Below, piece by piece: positions 36,673-48,180 of a DNA stretch of 64,000 bases; the first letter of the stretch is position 1; every line of letters begins with the position of its first letter. The translations under genes were made by a program, and so were the position numbers. This stretch comes from Buxus sempervirens (lineage: Eukaryota > Streptophyta > Magnoliopsida > Buxales > Buxaceae). The stretch covers positions 42,148,392 to 42,212,391 of the forward strand of contig OX387190.1 in NCBI GenBank assembly GCA_947561395.2, in the 5' to 3' direction. The notes below the pieces were generated by a model. That model was not told the origin of the DNA and searched no databases. It worked only from the letters and a program-made list of their open reading frames with translations.

Positions 36673-37202
36673 TCTGTCGTCTTATGCTGCAACCGCTACG
36701 GCTGCCGCAATAATTTGCGGCCGCGTGTCTCAACCCTCCACGTCATCTAAGAAGCGTTAAGTCTCCCGTTTTCAACTTCCGTTAACAATGAACAGGCGGG
36801 GAAATGAAATTTCAGGTTTTGGGGAAAAAAATAAAAAACAGAAGCTGGACGAAAGCCACATTAGCAAGAGATAGAAGACAAAGGGCTTTCTTAGGGCATT
36901 TTATGTCGATCGAGAGAGGGAGTGAAGAGACAAAAAAGAAAAAAGGGCTCCGATGGCAATTAGTATCGGTTTCACTCCGTCGATACGATCTATCGGTTTC
37001 CCCAAACTCAATCACCATCCTTCATCTGATCCTTTTCTTTCCATCATTTGCTGCATCGCTGCCATTTCTACACTCTCATCCCCTCCATTATCTTGGAAGG
37101 CACGCCGAACGAGGAGGCCCGTGATCGTGATTTTCTCCAGTGATAACGGAGTCCGGCAGTGGAAATGGCTGGAACTATGGTGGTGGTGGTGGTGGTGAAG
37201 AA
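36673..37202 (+). repeat. Left arm of a long inverted repeat (RETICULATA-RELATED 5' region)
   Basis: This 530-bp arm is the near-identical complement of 39006-39551. Both begin (outer end) TCTGTCGTCTTATGCTGCAA and end (inner end) at a GGTGGTGGT run followed by GAAGAA. The main difference is a 16-bp segment present only in the right arm (about 39373-39388); the rest shows only scattered substitutions. The arms cover upstream sequence, the 5' UTR and the first 80 or so codons of a RETICULATA-RELATED gene. The spacer is 1803 bp. Confidence 0.93.
36953..37202 (+). pseudogene. RETICULATA-RELATED 5' gene fragment, left copy
   Basis: From ATG 36953 the frame reads MAISIGFTPSIRSIGFPKLN and continues as a plastid transit-like peptide to about codon 63, then runs into a tryptophan-rich artefact through a (GGT)n tract. 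In another frame the same DNA reads GNGWNYGGGGGGEE, the Gly-rich linker that precedes the conserved domain in RETICULATA-RELATED proteins. The copy stops at 37202, where O-methyltransferase-like sequence begins. The identification rests on the longer right copy. Confidence 0.7.
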
Positions 37203-37399
37203 CAGTTATGAGGCATTACTGAAAACTGGAAAGATGATCGTAGTTGAATCAATCCTTCCGATGGAACTTGAAGCCAAGAGCTATGCGAAGTCTGTTTTTC
37301 AGCTTGACAGTATAATGATAACTTATAACCCAAGAGGAAAATAGAGAAACCCAGAAGAATTTTTTGTATGGCAAGGGAAGCTGGACTTTTCAATGTCTA
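37198..37399 (+). pseudogene. Caffeate/flavonoid O-methyltransferase C-terminal fragment
   Basis: The plus-strand frame reads KNSYEALLKTGKMIVVESIL, then SVFQLDSIMITYNPRGK and a stop; after a one-base shift it continues RIFCMAREAGLFN. This matches the C-terminal catalytic domain of plant COMT-family methyltransferases (KNCYEALP.NGKVIVVE.ILP ... D.IM...NPGGKERT..EF..MA..AGF). It lacks the catalytic His motif, the SAM site and the N-terminal half. A stop and a frameshift in the NPGGKERT region show it is dead. It abuts the RETICULATA-RELATED fragment directly, giving one chimeric 61-codon frame (37159-37344) of no likely function. Confidence 0.75.
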
Positions 37400-38786
37400 A
37401 CTTTTGTTTTGTGCTTATAATTGTTGAGTCATGGAATTTCTGAAGTAATGTCTAAATCTGGGTTTTTTTTTTCATGAGCTTGTTAATGTTACTGGGTATG
37501 GGCTGTTCAGTGTCTCCAACCCAATCAGTTGAGATTTAACTTTAGTGGAAGTAACAGGTGATAAATGGAGGCTGGATTGGCTATTTTATCCTTCTATTTT
37601 TTCTCTAATGTTGTCTTCTTTTATTTCTTACATGGTCACTACATACATTAAGAAGGGCACACCATTAAGGATATACATAGACTTGCCGTATATATGAAAG
37701 TCTATATATACAAACCTTTCTACAAACAAACCCAGTAATGAATGCAAGCTTCAGTTTCCAACATAATGTGCACGGTCTCAAATCAAACCTCTGAACATGC
37801 TAGATGCTTCACATCTAACTTCTAGCACCAACTATCACTATTAGTTCCAAAAGCTTGTAAAGGTACTTTTCTGCATTGACCTATGTACCCTTAAGATTCT
37901 ATGAAAGCAGTTAGTGAATCAAGATTATGTGCATAGTTTGATCTTCAACAGGAATATATATACAAGTAACCAGAATCTTGCAGATTGTTGCTTGCTTAAT
38001 TTTACATTTATTTTATATGTCCAATTCCATTCCAACCAACATAATGCTCCTATCATAACTTATAAGATTGTGATAAGAGATTTGACATTAATATGCTCAC
38101 AACTCATTTATGTTAGAAGCAGGAAAGGAAGCTTGATAACAAGAACAATAAGACAGAACTCCTGGGAAGCATTAGTTGGCCACAATTGCGTAAGCATTAC
38201 TTGCCCACAATTGGGTAAGCATTTGCTTCCTTCAACAGAATCAGATAGAATAGCTTCATTGTAGTGCTGTGAGGAGAAACAGTAGATCGAAGAGTAAATA
38301 TCCACAAAGGATGAACAGAAAATGCAACTGGTTAGGCATTGATTAGAGAGATTGCACAAATATCATGAACCCCTCTGTTTGATTCAGATGGCTTGAAGTA
38401 AAATATGAGAAATTGAAAAAATGTCATTTGATAGTCTGGAACAGATTTGTGCTACCACCCCAAATAGCTTGAACAAGGTAATGTTGATAGACTTTCCAAT
38501 TGACAGATGGATGTATGAAAGCAACAAATAAAAGAACTTAGAAGCAACAAGTGTTTGTTTGTTTTTATTTTTATTTTACTTTATTTATTTTCTTACGGAC
38601 CAAAAGGAACAAGGCATTTACTGGTGAACAAGGAGACTCCAAAAAGAGACACCAAGATTGAAATGCTTTTTCCATCATTTAGAACTTGGAGATTTTACAG
38701 CACTATAATCACATAGGAAGAAAATCGACTACTTCGTATACAATCGAAACACTTGTTAGACCTTAACAAGTATCAAACACCAGACA
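37400..38786. other. Spacer of the inverted repeat, nothing recognised
   Basis: AT-rich sequence without a recognisable gene or element end. A short imperfect duplication around GCCACAATTGCGTAAGCATT lies near 38180-38222. Confidence 0.5.
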
Positions 38787-38885
38787 TAAATAATTGTACA
38801 CGATCGATCCTTAAAACCACCAAACTGAAGCAACCATCGGAACAACGGCGATTTCTCTAACTAAATAATTGTACACGATTGATCC
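38787..38885. repeat. 24-bp direct repeat flanking the break of the RETICULATA-RELATED fragment
   Basis: TAAATAATTGTACACGAT plus the next six bases occurs at 38787-38810 and 38862-38885, with one difference. The right-hand copy overlaps the codons for the last conserved residues (GSIV) of the RETICULATA-RELATED fragment. Confidence 0.75.
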
Positions 38886-39255
38886 AGGAATTCTTCCAGC
38901 CTCAATTGCCGATGCCAGATCTTTCGGAATGCTATCCAAGGCCCGCCCGATCTCCGCCAATGCCAAAATCGCCTCCGCCTTGTTCTGATCACTCGCATCT
39001 CTTCCTTCTTCACCACCACCACCACCACCATAGTTCCAGCCATTTCCACTGCCGGACTCCGTTACCACTGGAGAAAATCACGATCACGGGCCTCCTCGTT
39101 CGGCGTGCCTTCCAAGATAATGGAGGGGATGAGAGTGTAGAAATGGCAGCGATGCAGCAAATGATGGAAAGAAAAGGATCAGATGAAGGATGGTGATTGA
39201 GTTTGGGGAAACCGATAGATCGTATCGACGGAGTGAAACCGATACTAATTGCCAT
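38811..39255 (-). pseudogene. RETICULATA-RELATED (DUF3411) 5' gene fragment, right copy
   Basis: From ATG 39255 (minus) the frame reads MAISIGFTPSIRSIGFPKLN as in the left copy. After a shift of one base near 39069 it reads SGNGWNYGGGGGGEEGRD, NKAEAILALAEIGRALDSIP and KDLASAIEAGRIPGSIV, which matches the start of the conserved region of RETICULATA-RELATED proteins (LPKDLA.AIEAGRIPGS.V). Family members continue with a long transmembrane domain; here the match stops after GSIV and an unrelated frame ends at 38811. The family acts in plastid envelopes and leaf mesophyll development. With a frameshift and over two thirds of the protein missing, this is a pseudogene unless an unseen splice rescues it. 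Confidence 0.7.
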
Positions 39256-39551
39256 TGGAGCCCTTTTTTCTTTTTTGTCTCTTCACTCCCTCTCTCGATC
39301 GGCAGAAAATCCCCTAAGAAAGCCCTTTGTCTTCTATCTCTTGCTAATGTGGCTTTCGTCCAGCTTCTCTCGTCAAAAAGCTCTGTTTTTTATTTTTTTC
39401 CCCAAAACCTGAAATTTCATTTCCCCGCCTGTTCATTGTTAACGGAAGTTGAAAATGGAAGACTTAACGCTTGTTAGATGACGTAGAGGGTTGAGACACG
39501 CGGCCGCAAATTATTGCGGCAGCCGTAGCGGTTGCAGCATAAGACGACAGA
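39006..39551 (-). repeat. Right arm of the long inverted repeat
   Basis: 546 bp, complement of 36673-37202 apart from the 16-bp segment near 39373-39388 and scattered substitutions. Its inner end at 39006 continues into RETICULATA-RELATED coding sequence, so this arm looks closer to the original gene and the left arm looks like the derived copy. Confidence 0.93.
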
Positions 39552-39939
39552 CGATTTCGTCCCTCTGGACAAATATAAAGGAATAAGCAGCCTCTGCCCG
39601 TGTAGCCGTGTACGGATCTCTTAAGTGGGACCCAATGCATGACTTAGCGCAAAAGAAAATCGAGTTGAACTCTATACTTCGTTTCTAAAACAACATATAC
39701 CACCTACCCATAAAAGACCTACCCTCTTACTCGCCTCATCTGGCTCCTGACTTTGCAATTTGCATCACTCTCACCTACCGCAGGAGACGGTGACCAAATC
39801 GAACTGGCCAACCCTCGTTGTAGCTTTAGCATAAGCCCTGAGAAATAGAAGAGCTGGTAAGGTCCGTTAATATAGCTGGTAATATGTTCGATGAAATGCT
39901 TACAAGAGGAGGTGTAAATGTTCTGCAGGTGCGGATTAG
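39552..39939. other. Promoter and 5' UTR of PIG-L
   Basis: Short region between the inverted repeat and the PIG-L start codon. No uORF or element was recognised with confidence. Confidence 0.5.
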
Positions 39940-42900
39940 ATGGCTTGGTTCTTGATTGTCATTGTGATGATATTTCTCTGGGTAGTTTCTCTATGCAAGA
40001 CTCTGTATGCTTCGCGTTCGTCACTGAAGGTCTCCTTTCTGCGTAATGGTGGGTGATTATCTTAAATCTTAATATGCATTGTTAGTGTTGTTCTTCAATG
40101 TCCATTAATTTGTGGAGTTGGCGCCGTGAGCAGGCGAAGCGGTTCTTCACAAAAAAAATGTCTTGCTGGTTATTGCTCACCCTGATGACGAGTCTATGTA
40201 AGAAAGCTTCGGAATTTTATCAATGTTTTCTTGCAATAATGCTTTTTGACGTATTACTAACCTATCAATTGAACGTAGTGTTCGTTACCAAAAAAAAAAA
40301 ATTGAACGTAGTGTTAAAATTTAAAGCTACACTTGCGTTGTAGTTTGGGGAGCTTTCTTTGGCTCCTTTTAGGCACTGAACCCGCACATCATTGCTTATA
40401 ATATTTGAGCTGCTAACATTACATCCATGATAAATCGAACCAATATGTATTTTTGCAGGTTCTTTTCCCCAACTATTAATTACTTGACTTCAAGAGGGCA
40501 TAATCTTCACATATTGTGCTTGTCAACAGGTAATACGCGTATCTAATTCATCACTTAAACTTAATTCATTATATGTGTCTTTTTATGACCTTGTTTTCTA
40601 CCAGAGTAAGGTTTTGTGTCTTTTGATGAATCAAGATGGAACTTTTTGTACAATGTGAACTATTGTTTTGAATTGGTGAAAATTAGAGAAAAGGATCCAT
40701 AAGTACAAATCTTGAATTCATTGTCCTTGAACCTTTAGTTAAACAGAGTTTTACCATCCTTTTTATTTTTTGGTCTCAGTTGAATGTGAGCAGTTCAGGT
40801 AAAGAACATGAAGTTTGAAAGTCCCAGGAAATGTTTGATTTAGTTATCAACAAAAGAGATGATGGCTTTCAAAACTTCACACATCTGGATTTTTTGAATA
40901 CTTCATGTCAGAACACCTGTGAGACTGCAAATAATAGCTCATTTTGAACCAACTGAAGCAGGATGGGACGTTGCAACTTTGTATTTGGTGTTAATCTGAT
41001 ATATCTTTCTTGGCTTTTCCTTACATTGTTGTAGCTTCATGTATTATGTAGGTAATGCAGATGCCAAGGGAAATATTAGAAAGGAAGAGCTTTATCAGGC
41101 ATGTGCTGTACTCAAGGTGATGCATCATTCAGTGCTAGAGTTGTAATGTTCTTAAGTTTTGGCTTCCAAGTATAGTGCAGCCAACCAACAGATCTAGTCT
41201 ATGGAGGAAGTTCCTAGACCAGTTTTCTGGATAACTATAATTACTTTTGATTCACTGGGGCCAATCTTTTTATTCTGAGCCAAAGATTGTTTAATTCTTT
41301 TAAGCCTTGCCAGAAGCATTGTCAAAATTTTTTTAGCATTTGTTTTCAAATGTATAACATTTGAGATAAATATACAGGTCCCACTCCAACAAGTGAATAT
41401 TTTAGACCATTCAGACTTACAGGTGAATCTATACTTTATTTAGAATTTAATCATATGATAGTTCTGCATTGTTACAATACCACTATTTTTTAGTATCCTT
41501 TTGGTTTTAATTGGAATTGGGATGAACTAGGATGGATTTGGCGAGACATGGAGCCATAGTTTAGTGTCAATGATTACTGAAGAGCAAATTATTGCTTGTA
41601 GCATTGATGTGGTGAGATTCGTTTTTTCTTTTTCCTTTTTCAGTGCAATGTCCTTTTCCAAAAAAGCTGCTTATATTTATAGGATACTAGCAAGGCCCAC
41701 GTGCAGTACTGCACGCACATAAAAAAAAAAGAGGGAGTAGTTTTAAAACTGCACATGAAGAGAGAATAAGTGGGGAGAGAGGGAATGGAGAGAGGAGAAG
41801 TGGGGGTAGTTACAAACTAATTGTTTTTGAAAAAAAATAGTGAGTTGAGACAGGTATAACCCTGTATTATTGAAACTAAACTATACAGGAGATGGGCATT
41901 TTGTGAAAGTTGTAACTTGTTGTTTGGCACGATTCCCAAAAAGGGCGCCTCGCTTTATAGAATAGATTTCTGTGGTCCTAAAATTTTCACTTCATAGAGC
42001 AAAGAAGATTTTCCCAGTATGCCTCATCTGGTCCTATGCATATTTTTCCTTTTGCTGCCTTATTCATCGTTATTAATGAATTATTTTATATTTTATAATC
42101 ATCAAGATCATAAATTTGTATAATATACATGCATGCTAAATGCATTTTGTGTTTTCATATCTTATTATCATTTCTGTGGTGTTTAGGTAATTACTTTTGA
42201 TAGTTATGGAGTTTCAGGGCACAATAATCATCGTGATGTGCATCATGGTATAAGGTAATTGACTTTTTGTTGTTTCTATTGATGAGTACTTTTAACATTA
42301 TTTGTGGATTATTCTCTGAATTGTAGCATTTGCTTATCTTCTTTTTTCCAAGGAGCTTAGCAAGTCAATATTATGACTCACTTCATGAATATATCCATGT
42401 ATAAAATTTTAATTGTGGAAAATGGTATGTCTGTTCGCATGAAATTTTTCTACTGTGTGTCAATGTTATTATCATTTATTTTATGTTATTATAGTTTGAT
42501 AAAGGAATATGTTGTGATCATAGACTGATAACATAAATTATAAGTTATAAACATAAAATGGAGGGCTGCTTCTGGAGTTGAGTTGTCCTCTCTTTCTCTC
42601 TCTCCCCATCTTTTCTTGCCTTACTTTTTTCGGTTTCCTAATCTATTTTTTTTTATTTTCCTGGAAGGCCCAGCAATCCAAGCACCACCGCGGCCCACCC
42701 CCCCACACACACACACACACACATTTATCCTTAACCATTTAAACACTAAGAAAACAAGCTCTGCTCGGTGGATGTAATGTAATTGCCTTTTAAGGCCTTT
42801 ATTGGAATCTGTTCATCAAGATGTTTCTGGACTGCAAGTTTTTTCAACGGCATAATATTTTCTGAGATTAACTTTCTTGTGTTTTCAATTACTTGTAACA

Positions 42901-44418
42901 TCAGGCTCCTATGTGAGGCTTCACAAAGGAATATTGAAGGTTGGGAACTTGTATGTTTTCTTTTCCTTTGGATCATCTTATTTCCTTGATTCTTTTTTAC
43001 ATTTTGTTTTTCTTTACCCGAACTGCTATATGGCATTTCATTATTAACTGCTATTCAACGAGTAATTGTTGAGTGAGGGGAAAATTGTAACTTCTTCTCT
43101 GCTGCTTCACCTGGGAAAGGAAGGAGGAAAGGAGATAATGCTCTCAGAGAGCACATTAAGTCACGTTTGTTGAGAAAGTAGGGAGAGAGGGAGCAGGAAG
43201 TGGGAAAGACAACTAGTGACTAAATAAGTCATCTCTGATGTGCTTGGATGCTTAATGATGTAGATATAACTAGGGAAAATGCATTAGATCTTGTTGGTTG
43301 AGAAATGGAATGACTCAGGTTGGGGTTTCCATTTTAAATGCATTGAGTCAGGAATTTTCTGTAATTTTTATTCTACTTGCTTGATCGTTCTTTTCTTGAT
43401 AGTCTGCAGACTTATGTTTTGAACTCAATGAGCCTGAATTAACTGACCCATTGAGTTAGCTGAAGTGAGACGGTTAATTTTCTCTTAGTTTGTTTATGGG
43501 ACTGCTGGTAACTTAAAATAAACGAAGAGATCTTTTTCATCAAGATTTTTACCGATGAACATGGATCCGAGTGAAAATCAATACAGGCCTCTCTCTTTCT
43601 GGCTATTATAATATTGTAATTCCAAGTATAAAATTTTGTTTGATTTTGAGGTCCCTGCAATCTAAATATGTCATGGTTTTTGCTGCTTTGTCTCAGATCA
43701 GCACAAGCATATTACGCAAGTATAGTGGACCAATGGATGTGTGGTTGTCCCTCCTATTCGCCATGGTTTACCCAAGAGAGCATGTGCATTGCTTGCTAAA
43801 TGAGCATCCTTGTAAAAGCTTTCTTGCTATGGCACAACATAAGAGCCAGTGGGTGTGGTATGTGTGCCTTTCTTATGCTTCTATAGAATAAAATTTCTAT
43901 TGAATATTGTGAGAAGACATTGATCAGCTTGTTTTTCTGAAGTGTGGGGGCTTTGATTGGAAGAATAGGGCATTTGTTAAGAATTCATATCTAGGTAATC
44001 AGATGACCTATATAGTTTCATATTTCTTTCAAATATTCATTTTCTCCCTTAATACGAATGAAAATTAAGTACCTTTCTATCAACCGATGATAACAGAAAG
44101 GATATCTCGTAACATGAAAGGGTAGCACAGGCAGCTGGTTTAATCATGTTCAACACTCGCATCCCAAATGTTTTAGATTGACTAAGCCAATCATCAATCA
44201 AACTGTTCAATATGTGTTCCGGAGCTTGGATGGGGTGTAACCTAAAACCATTTGTTCCAGAGCTTGGATGGGGTGTAACCTAAAACCATTTGTTATGAGG
44301 TTATTTTATATTCTGATTTATACTGATTTTCTGTCAGTTTACCTGCAGGTTCCGGAAACTTTTTGTGTTGTTTTCTAGTTATTCTTACGTGAATACACTT
44401 CGGAAGATCAATGTTTAG
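39940..44418 (+). CDS. PIGL: PIG-L: N-acetylglucosaminyl-phosphatidylinositol de-N-acetylase
   Basis: Ten exons: 39940-40048, 40134-40197, 40459-40529, 41052-41116, 41378-41422, 41531-41611, 42187-42254, 42905-42950, 43697-43857, 44349-44418; 780 nt, 259 aa, the usual length. It removes the acetyl group from GlcNAc-PI, the second step of GPI-anchor synthesis, at the cytosolic face of the ER. Residues 1-21 form one hydrophobic membrane anchor. The zinc and catalytic motif HPDDE is at 52-56 in LLVIAHPDDESMFF, and the third zinc ligand region is SGHNNHRDVHHG (156-165). LCLSTGNADGKG and KYSGPMDVWLS are also family-typical. Intron 6 contains a short Helitron. Convergent with the cyclin gene. Confidence 0.95.
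41697..41966 (-). mobile_element. Non-autonomous Helitron, 270 bp, in PIG-L intron 6
   Basis: On the minus strand it starts TCTATTCTATAAAGCGAGG (5' TC terminus at 41966) and ends with the perfect palindrome CGTGCAGTACTGCACG, then TGGGCCTTGCTAG (3' terminus at 41697). The host bases are A before TC and T after CTAG, the A|T insertion typical of Helitrons, with no target duplication. The 3' hairpin a few bases before CTAG is the standard Helitron terminator. Related copies are at 51129-51362 and 53154-53359. Confidence 0.82.
44219..44296. repeat. 39-bp tandem duplication in PIG-L intron 9
   Basis: GAGCTTGGATGGGGTGTAAC followed by CTAAAACCATTTGTT occurs twice in direct succession with one difference (CCGG versus CCAG). 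It is just upstream of the last PIG-L exon. Confidence 0.85.
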
Positions 44419-45460
44419 CTGTTTGTGATATTTAAGTGGCATTCAGGTAATGGCATATGGCCCCTTCTGTAATTGATATTCCTATAATATCAAGCATTTG
44501 CTGACATGGATGGCCAGCACATTGGCCCAATCACATGAATTCTATTCATTTTTTTTTCATGTTTGCTTTATTTTGACAGATTAAAATTGTGGGCAGGGAA
44601 GAGAATAGGACTGGCTATCCATCCCCCTCATGCGGACCAAGCAAGCTATATCTCGCTTTCACCTCATACCCCATTCTTCATATCTTTGATCTGATTCTAA
44701 AGTTGCAAGTAAAAGTATCTGCATTCAGCTTTACAGAGTGAATGAGGAATTAAATCAAGGTTTGACGTTGGTTGTGACTGTACATAAAAAGCTACTGGCT
44801 GTGTAACTTTCAATTATTTTATAATATTTAAACTTTTCAACTACCACAAGGTTTAAGTATTGACATTGGACTTTGCTTATGGTCTAGAACTCTAGATTGA
44901 TAATTGGGTGACAGTGACACCTAGGTGAACGGTGTGGGAAGTGAAATCTCCTCCAATGAAGTACATATCAGATTTTCTTGGAATTACCCGTTAAGCTCGA
45001 TTTTTTGGTGGATTTGACGTGATTGTGGGGTTGAGATTTATATTGAAGAGATTCGACATGGTGGACATGCACGAGATTCGACATGGCTAAAATAAGCAGC
45101 CACCTGGACAAGAGAGAGGGCACAAGATGCCCCTGAAGAGTGAATGCAATGGGAACACAGCATTCATAATTTCCCACAGAGACATATTTCAAGCAGGATC
45201 TGAAAGTTCTACACTGGAAACAAGGTTCAAGTAGAGACGAGTCAAACAAAAAATAAAAGACAAATCGCATATGTTAAAGCTAAGAAACGAGAGATACTTA
45301 AAAGTTATTGCTTCAGCAACAAAAGAAACCCCACTAAGGCTGTAGGGATCAAGCAACTAAAGAGATAATTGTTCACCCTGGGTCAACTTATGTTGCTCGG
45401 ATTGCACCCCATTACTTGGCTGTTAGATGATTAACCATCTAACAGCCCAGATTGGACCTG
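44419..45460. other. Convergent 3' flanks of PIG-L and cyclin B2
   Basis: Intergenic region between two convergent stops. The 100-codon minus-strand frame at 44968-45270 lacks any recognisable domain, and part of it would be cyclin 3' flank. Inverted GGTTAAT/ATCTAACAG-type short repeats near 45420-45445 could fold into a small hairpin. Confidence 0.5.
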
Positions 45461-48180
45461 TTAAAGTCTGGTATCCAAGAGAAATTGAGCAGGTTCAAAC
45501 TTTGCTGCATAACCAAACTTTAAGGTACTATATTTCTTGTGTACCCCTGTGAGCTTTCCAGTTCCTGCCTTCTGGTGGAAACTAACCATCCGTCTTGAGC
45601 ATTCCCTGTGAGGGAATCCCGTCAGAAGTGTTTTAATATTCATCATCATCTTCATAAAACTAAATGAGGAAATACTTAAAAGGGGAATACTCACAGGAGT
45701 TGATCTTCTGAGAAGCTAGTATGCCACTCACTGGTCTTATTCCATTGATTAGATCCATAGAGAGTACACTGAGCAGTGTAGATTGCAGCAGCAGCTAGCA
45801 GAGATGGTGGGAACTGGAGCATTTCATATTCCACCAGGCAAAGTTCAACCAAGAAGAAAGAGAGAAGTTCAATCTGGTTTCAAGGTCATCAGTGGAGCAT
45901 AAATCATCAAGATGATTCTGATAGACAATATTGTTTATGTAAATGGTGTTTATTATTTGGAAAAATGCTATAACTGACCTCATCGTCAGATGTGGCAACC
46001 TTGAGGAACCTCCTCATGAACACATATGTTGTTGGAACAGACAAGTTAAACTGTAATGTGTTCACCATTAGTTTCTCCTGCAGCCAACAAAAAGAATTTG
46101 TTCACTTCAGCCTAAAAGGTAGCAAAGGAAACTATCCCCATAGCAATCAGCAGCTTAATCTAAATGAGTGAAAAAGCGAACCATCTGAAGAACTTCCTTC
46201 CTTGTATAAGCCTTGTCTGATATTAAAATTAAATCTTCCACGACGGGGACAGAAACTTCCTCATACTTGCATGCTAAGAGCATAGCCGTGACACCAACCA
46301 GCTGAAGCTTCTTTCTCAACACAGTTTGCTGGGCCAAGAATCTGTCAATTAGATTGACAGTAAGATATAAAGTTTCTTCCATGAGTTCAAACTTGTAGTG
46401 TACCTGTTAATAATTCAATCAAGTCAAATCGTGATTAGTAGCCGAAAGGGACCAAAAACAAAATCAGCAGATGCTACCTAATGCGTTTAAATACACTCAA
46501 AAGAGTCCCCTTCCAGGAATTAATTCAACAATTACATACTTCTATAAGCCAATCAATTAGTATAGCCCTCATCTTCTCATTGATATCAAATTGCTGCGAC
46601 ATATAGTTTGGTGAGACACAGCCAGAACTCTGCACAAAATGAGCGCGTTTAGTGAATCCATTTCAAGGGGTTTGGATAATATTTCATAAAAATGCTCCTC
46701 ATAGACCAAAAACATCTGATCACATATTGGGCTTCATAGTCAAAAGCAACTACTCTATTTGATCCTAACCTGTCAACAAAAAATCACATTCTTTTGCAGA
46801 TTAACACATGTTCCTCATTTTTCAGTCCTAACCCATCAACAACAAATCACATTATTTTGACAGATTAACACATTTCCTCATTTGTCAGTGAAGTTGCAAA
46901 GAATGCTCTTCAATGCGAGATTAAGATCAACTAACTTGGTTTGGTTGCCCTTCAAAGAAACAAGTAAATTGAAGTATAAAGTACAACGGATACAAGGAAA
47001 TAACAAGTTCAAGATGACCTTGGACATAATCCCATAATGAGTATTAGCAGGCAATAATAGGTTAAGCAATGAAGGTGACCTCAGTTTTCTTGTAATAAGC
47101 ATAGATATCATCGATATACTCAACAACTGCAAGTGGATTCTTTACATCATAACTATCAATATCCATAACAGGATCTACCACCATATCCTCCATTTCAACC
47201 TCTTCCTGCATAAATACAGCAAACGAACAACTTTTTTTTACAAAAATACACTGATGCACCCTTCGGAAAGGGAAAAAAAAGCGTGAATGGTACACCTACC
47301 ATCCGATCGATTTCATCCAGCATGGCTTCTGTGTGTTTCACAAATATTGGTACAGGTAAATCACTTTCTTCCTTGTACTCTTCCGCATCTATGATTGTGT
47401 AATCTTCCCATCCACTTGGATCTGGGATGGACAGGACTGGTTTAGCCTCCTGTCACATACATTCAATCAAATTAAAGACTGATTTTCTCAAAGTAAAAGA
47501 AATGTAAGAAATTCTCTCTTTTTCCTTGGCTGTAAAGAAGCACCTCGGGTTGAGGCTGCTGCTTGCTAGCAATTTGTGCAGCAAAATTCCTGAACAAACA
47601 GCACGATATGTTGATCAACAGAATCAGAAGCTAAATTCATATGGGATATATTAACAGATTCAGATGGAAACAAAATAAGGGCCGTTTCCAAACCTTGTAA
47701 TTGGTCGATGAACGGGAATAAGTGGGTTCTTATTGCAGATTGCATGTTTCCTGAGGTAAATCAAATTAAAAGAAAGAACAAGAGAAGATTAAATCAGCTG
47801 AATCAAGAGAAAGGCAGACACTATGAAACTTCAGATTTGCATTCAAAGAATTACTCTGACAAGCCTTTTTTGTTGACTGCACAAGGGTAAGGTGGAGCTC
47901 CCACTAGATTCCGATTAACGTTGCTCAAAGCCCGTCGGTTTTGTCCGAGCTCTGGTACGAACTTCCCAGCACACATTCTCAAACCTCCTTTCAGACATTA
48001 TGAAGAAAGAAAAATAACCATTTCAGAGATTTACGGTTTTGCGACTAAATTCAAAGATTTCAAAACCTGAAATTTTCAATCTACGATGCCCGGAAAAAAG
48101 AAAAATTCTACTCGGAAAAAATTACCTTGGAAATTTGCAGCTCCAATCGGACCCGGATTGTTCTCATCAGATCCACCCAT
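45461..48180 (-). CDS. CYCB2: Mitotic cyclin, B2 type
   Basis: Eleven exons in transcript order: 48180-48126, 47984-47855, 47750-47694, 47589-47544, 47449-47300, 47205-47080, 46629-46540, 46403-46182, 46077-45979, 45873-45695, 45605-45461; 1299 nt, 432 aa, as in plant CYCB2. It activates CDK at G2/M. A destruction box [10 protein letters not shown] is at 35-44; the cyclin signature [20 protein letters not shown] is at about 208-227; [17 protein letters not shown] and [10 protein letters not shown] follow in the N-fold; the C-fold has [14 protein letters not shown] and [17 protein letters not shown]; the end is [19 protein letters not shown]. The pre-box linker ([17 protein letters not shown]) is B2-like rather than B1-like. 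Upstream MSA-like elements fit G2/M transcription. Its neighbour order with PSAT resembles Arabidopsis. Confidence 0.96.

Noticed and set aside
36663..39569. TCTGGACAA at both outer flanks of the inverted repeat as a 9-bp transposon target duplication
   Set aside because: The right copy is separated from the arm by about 11 extra bases, and the arms are gene-derived without transposon ends; partial homology of the flanks or chance explains it.
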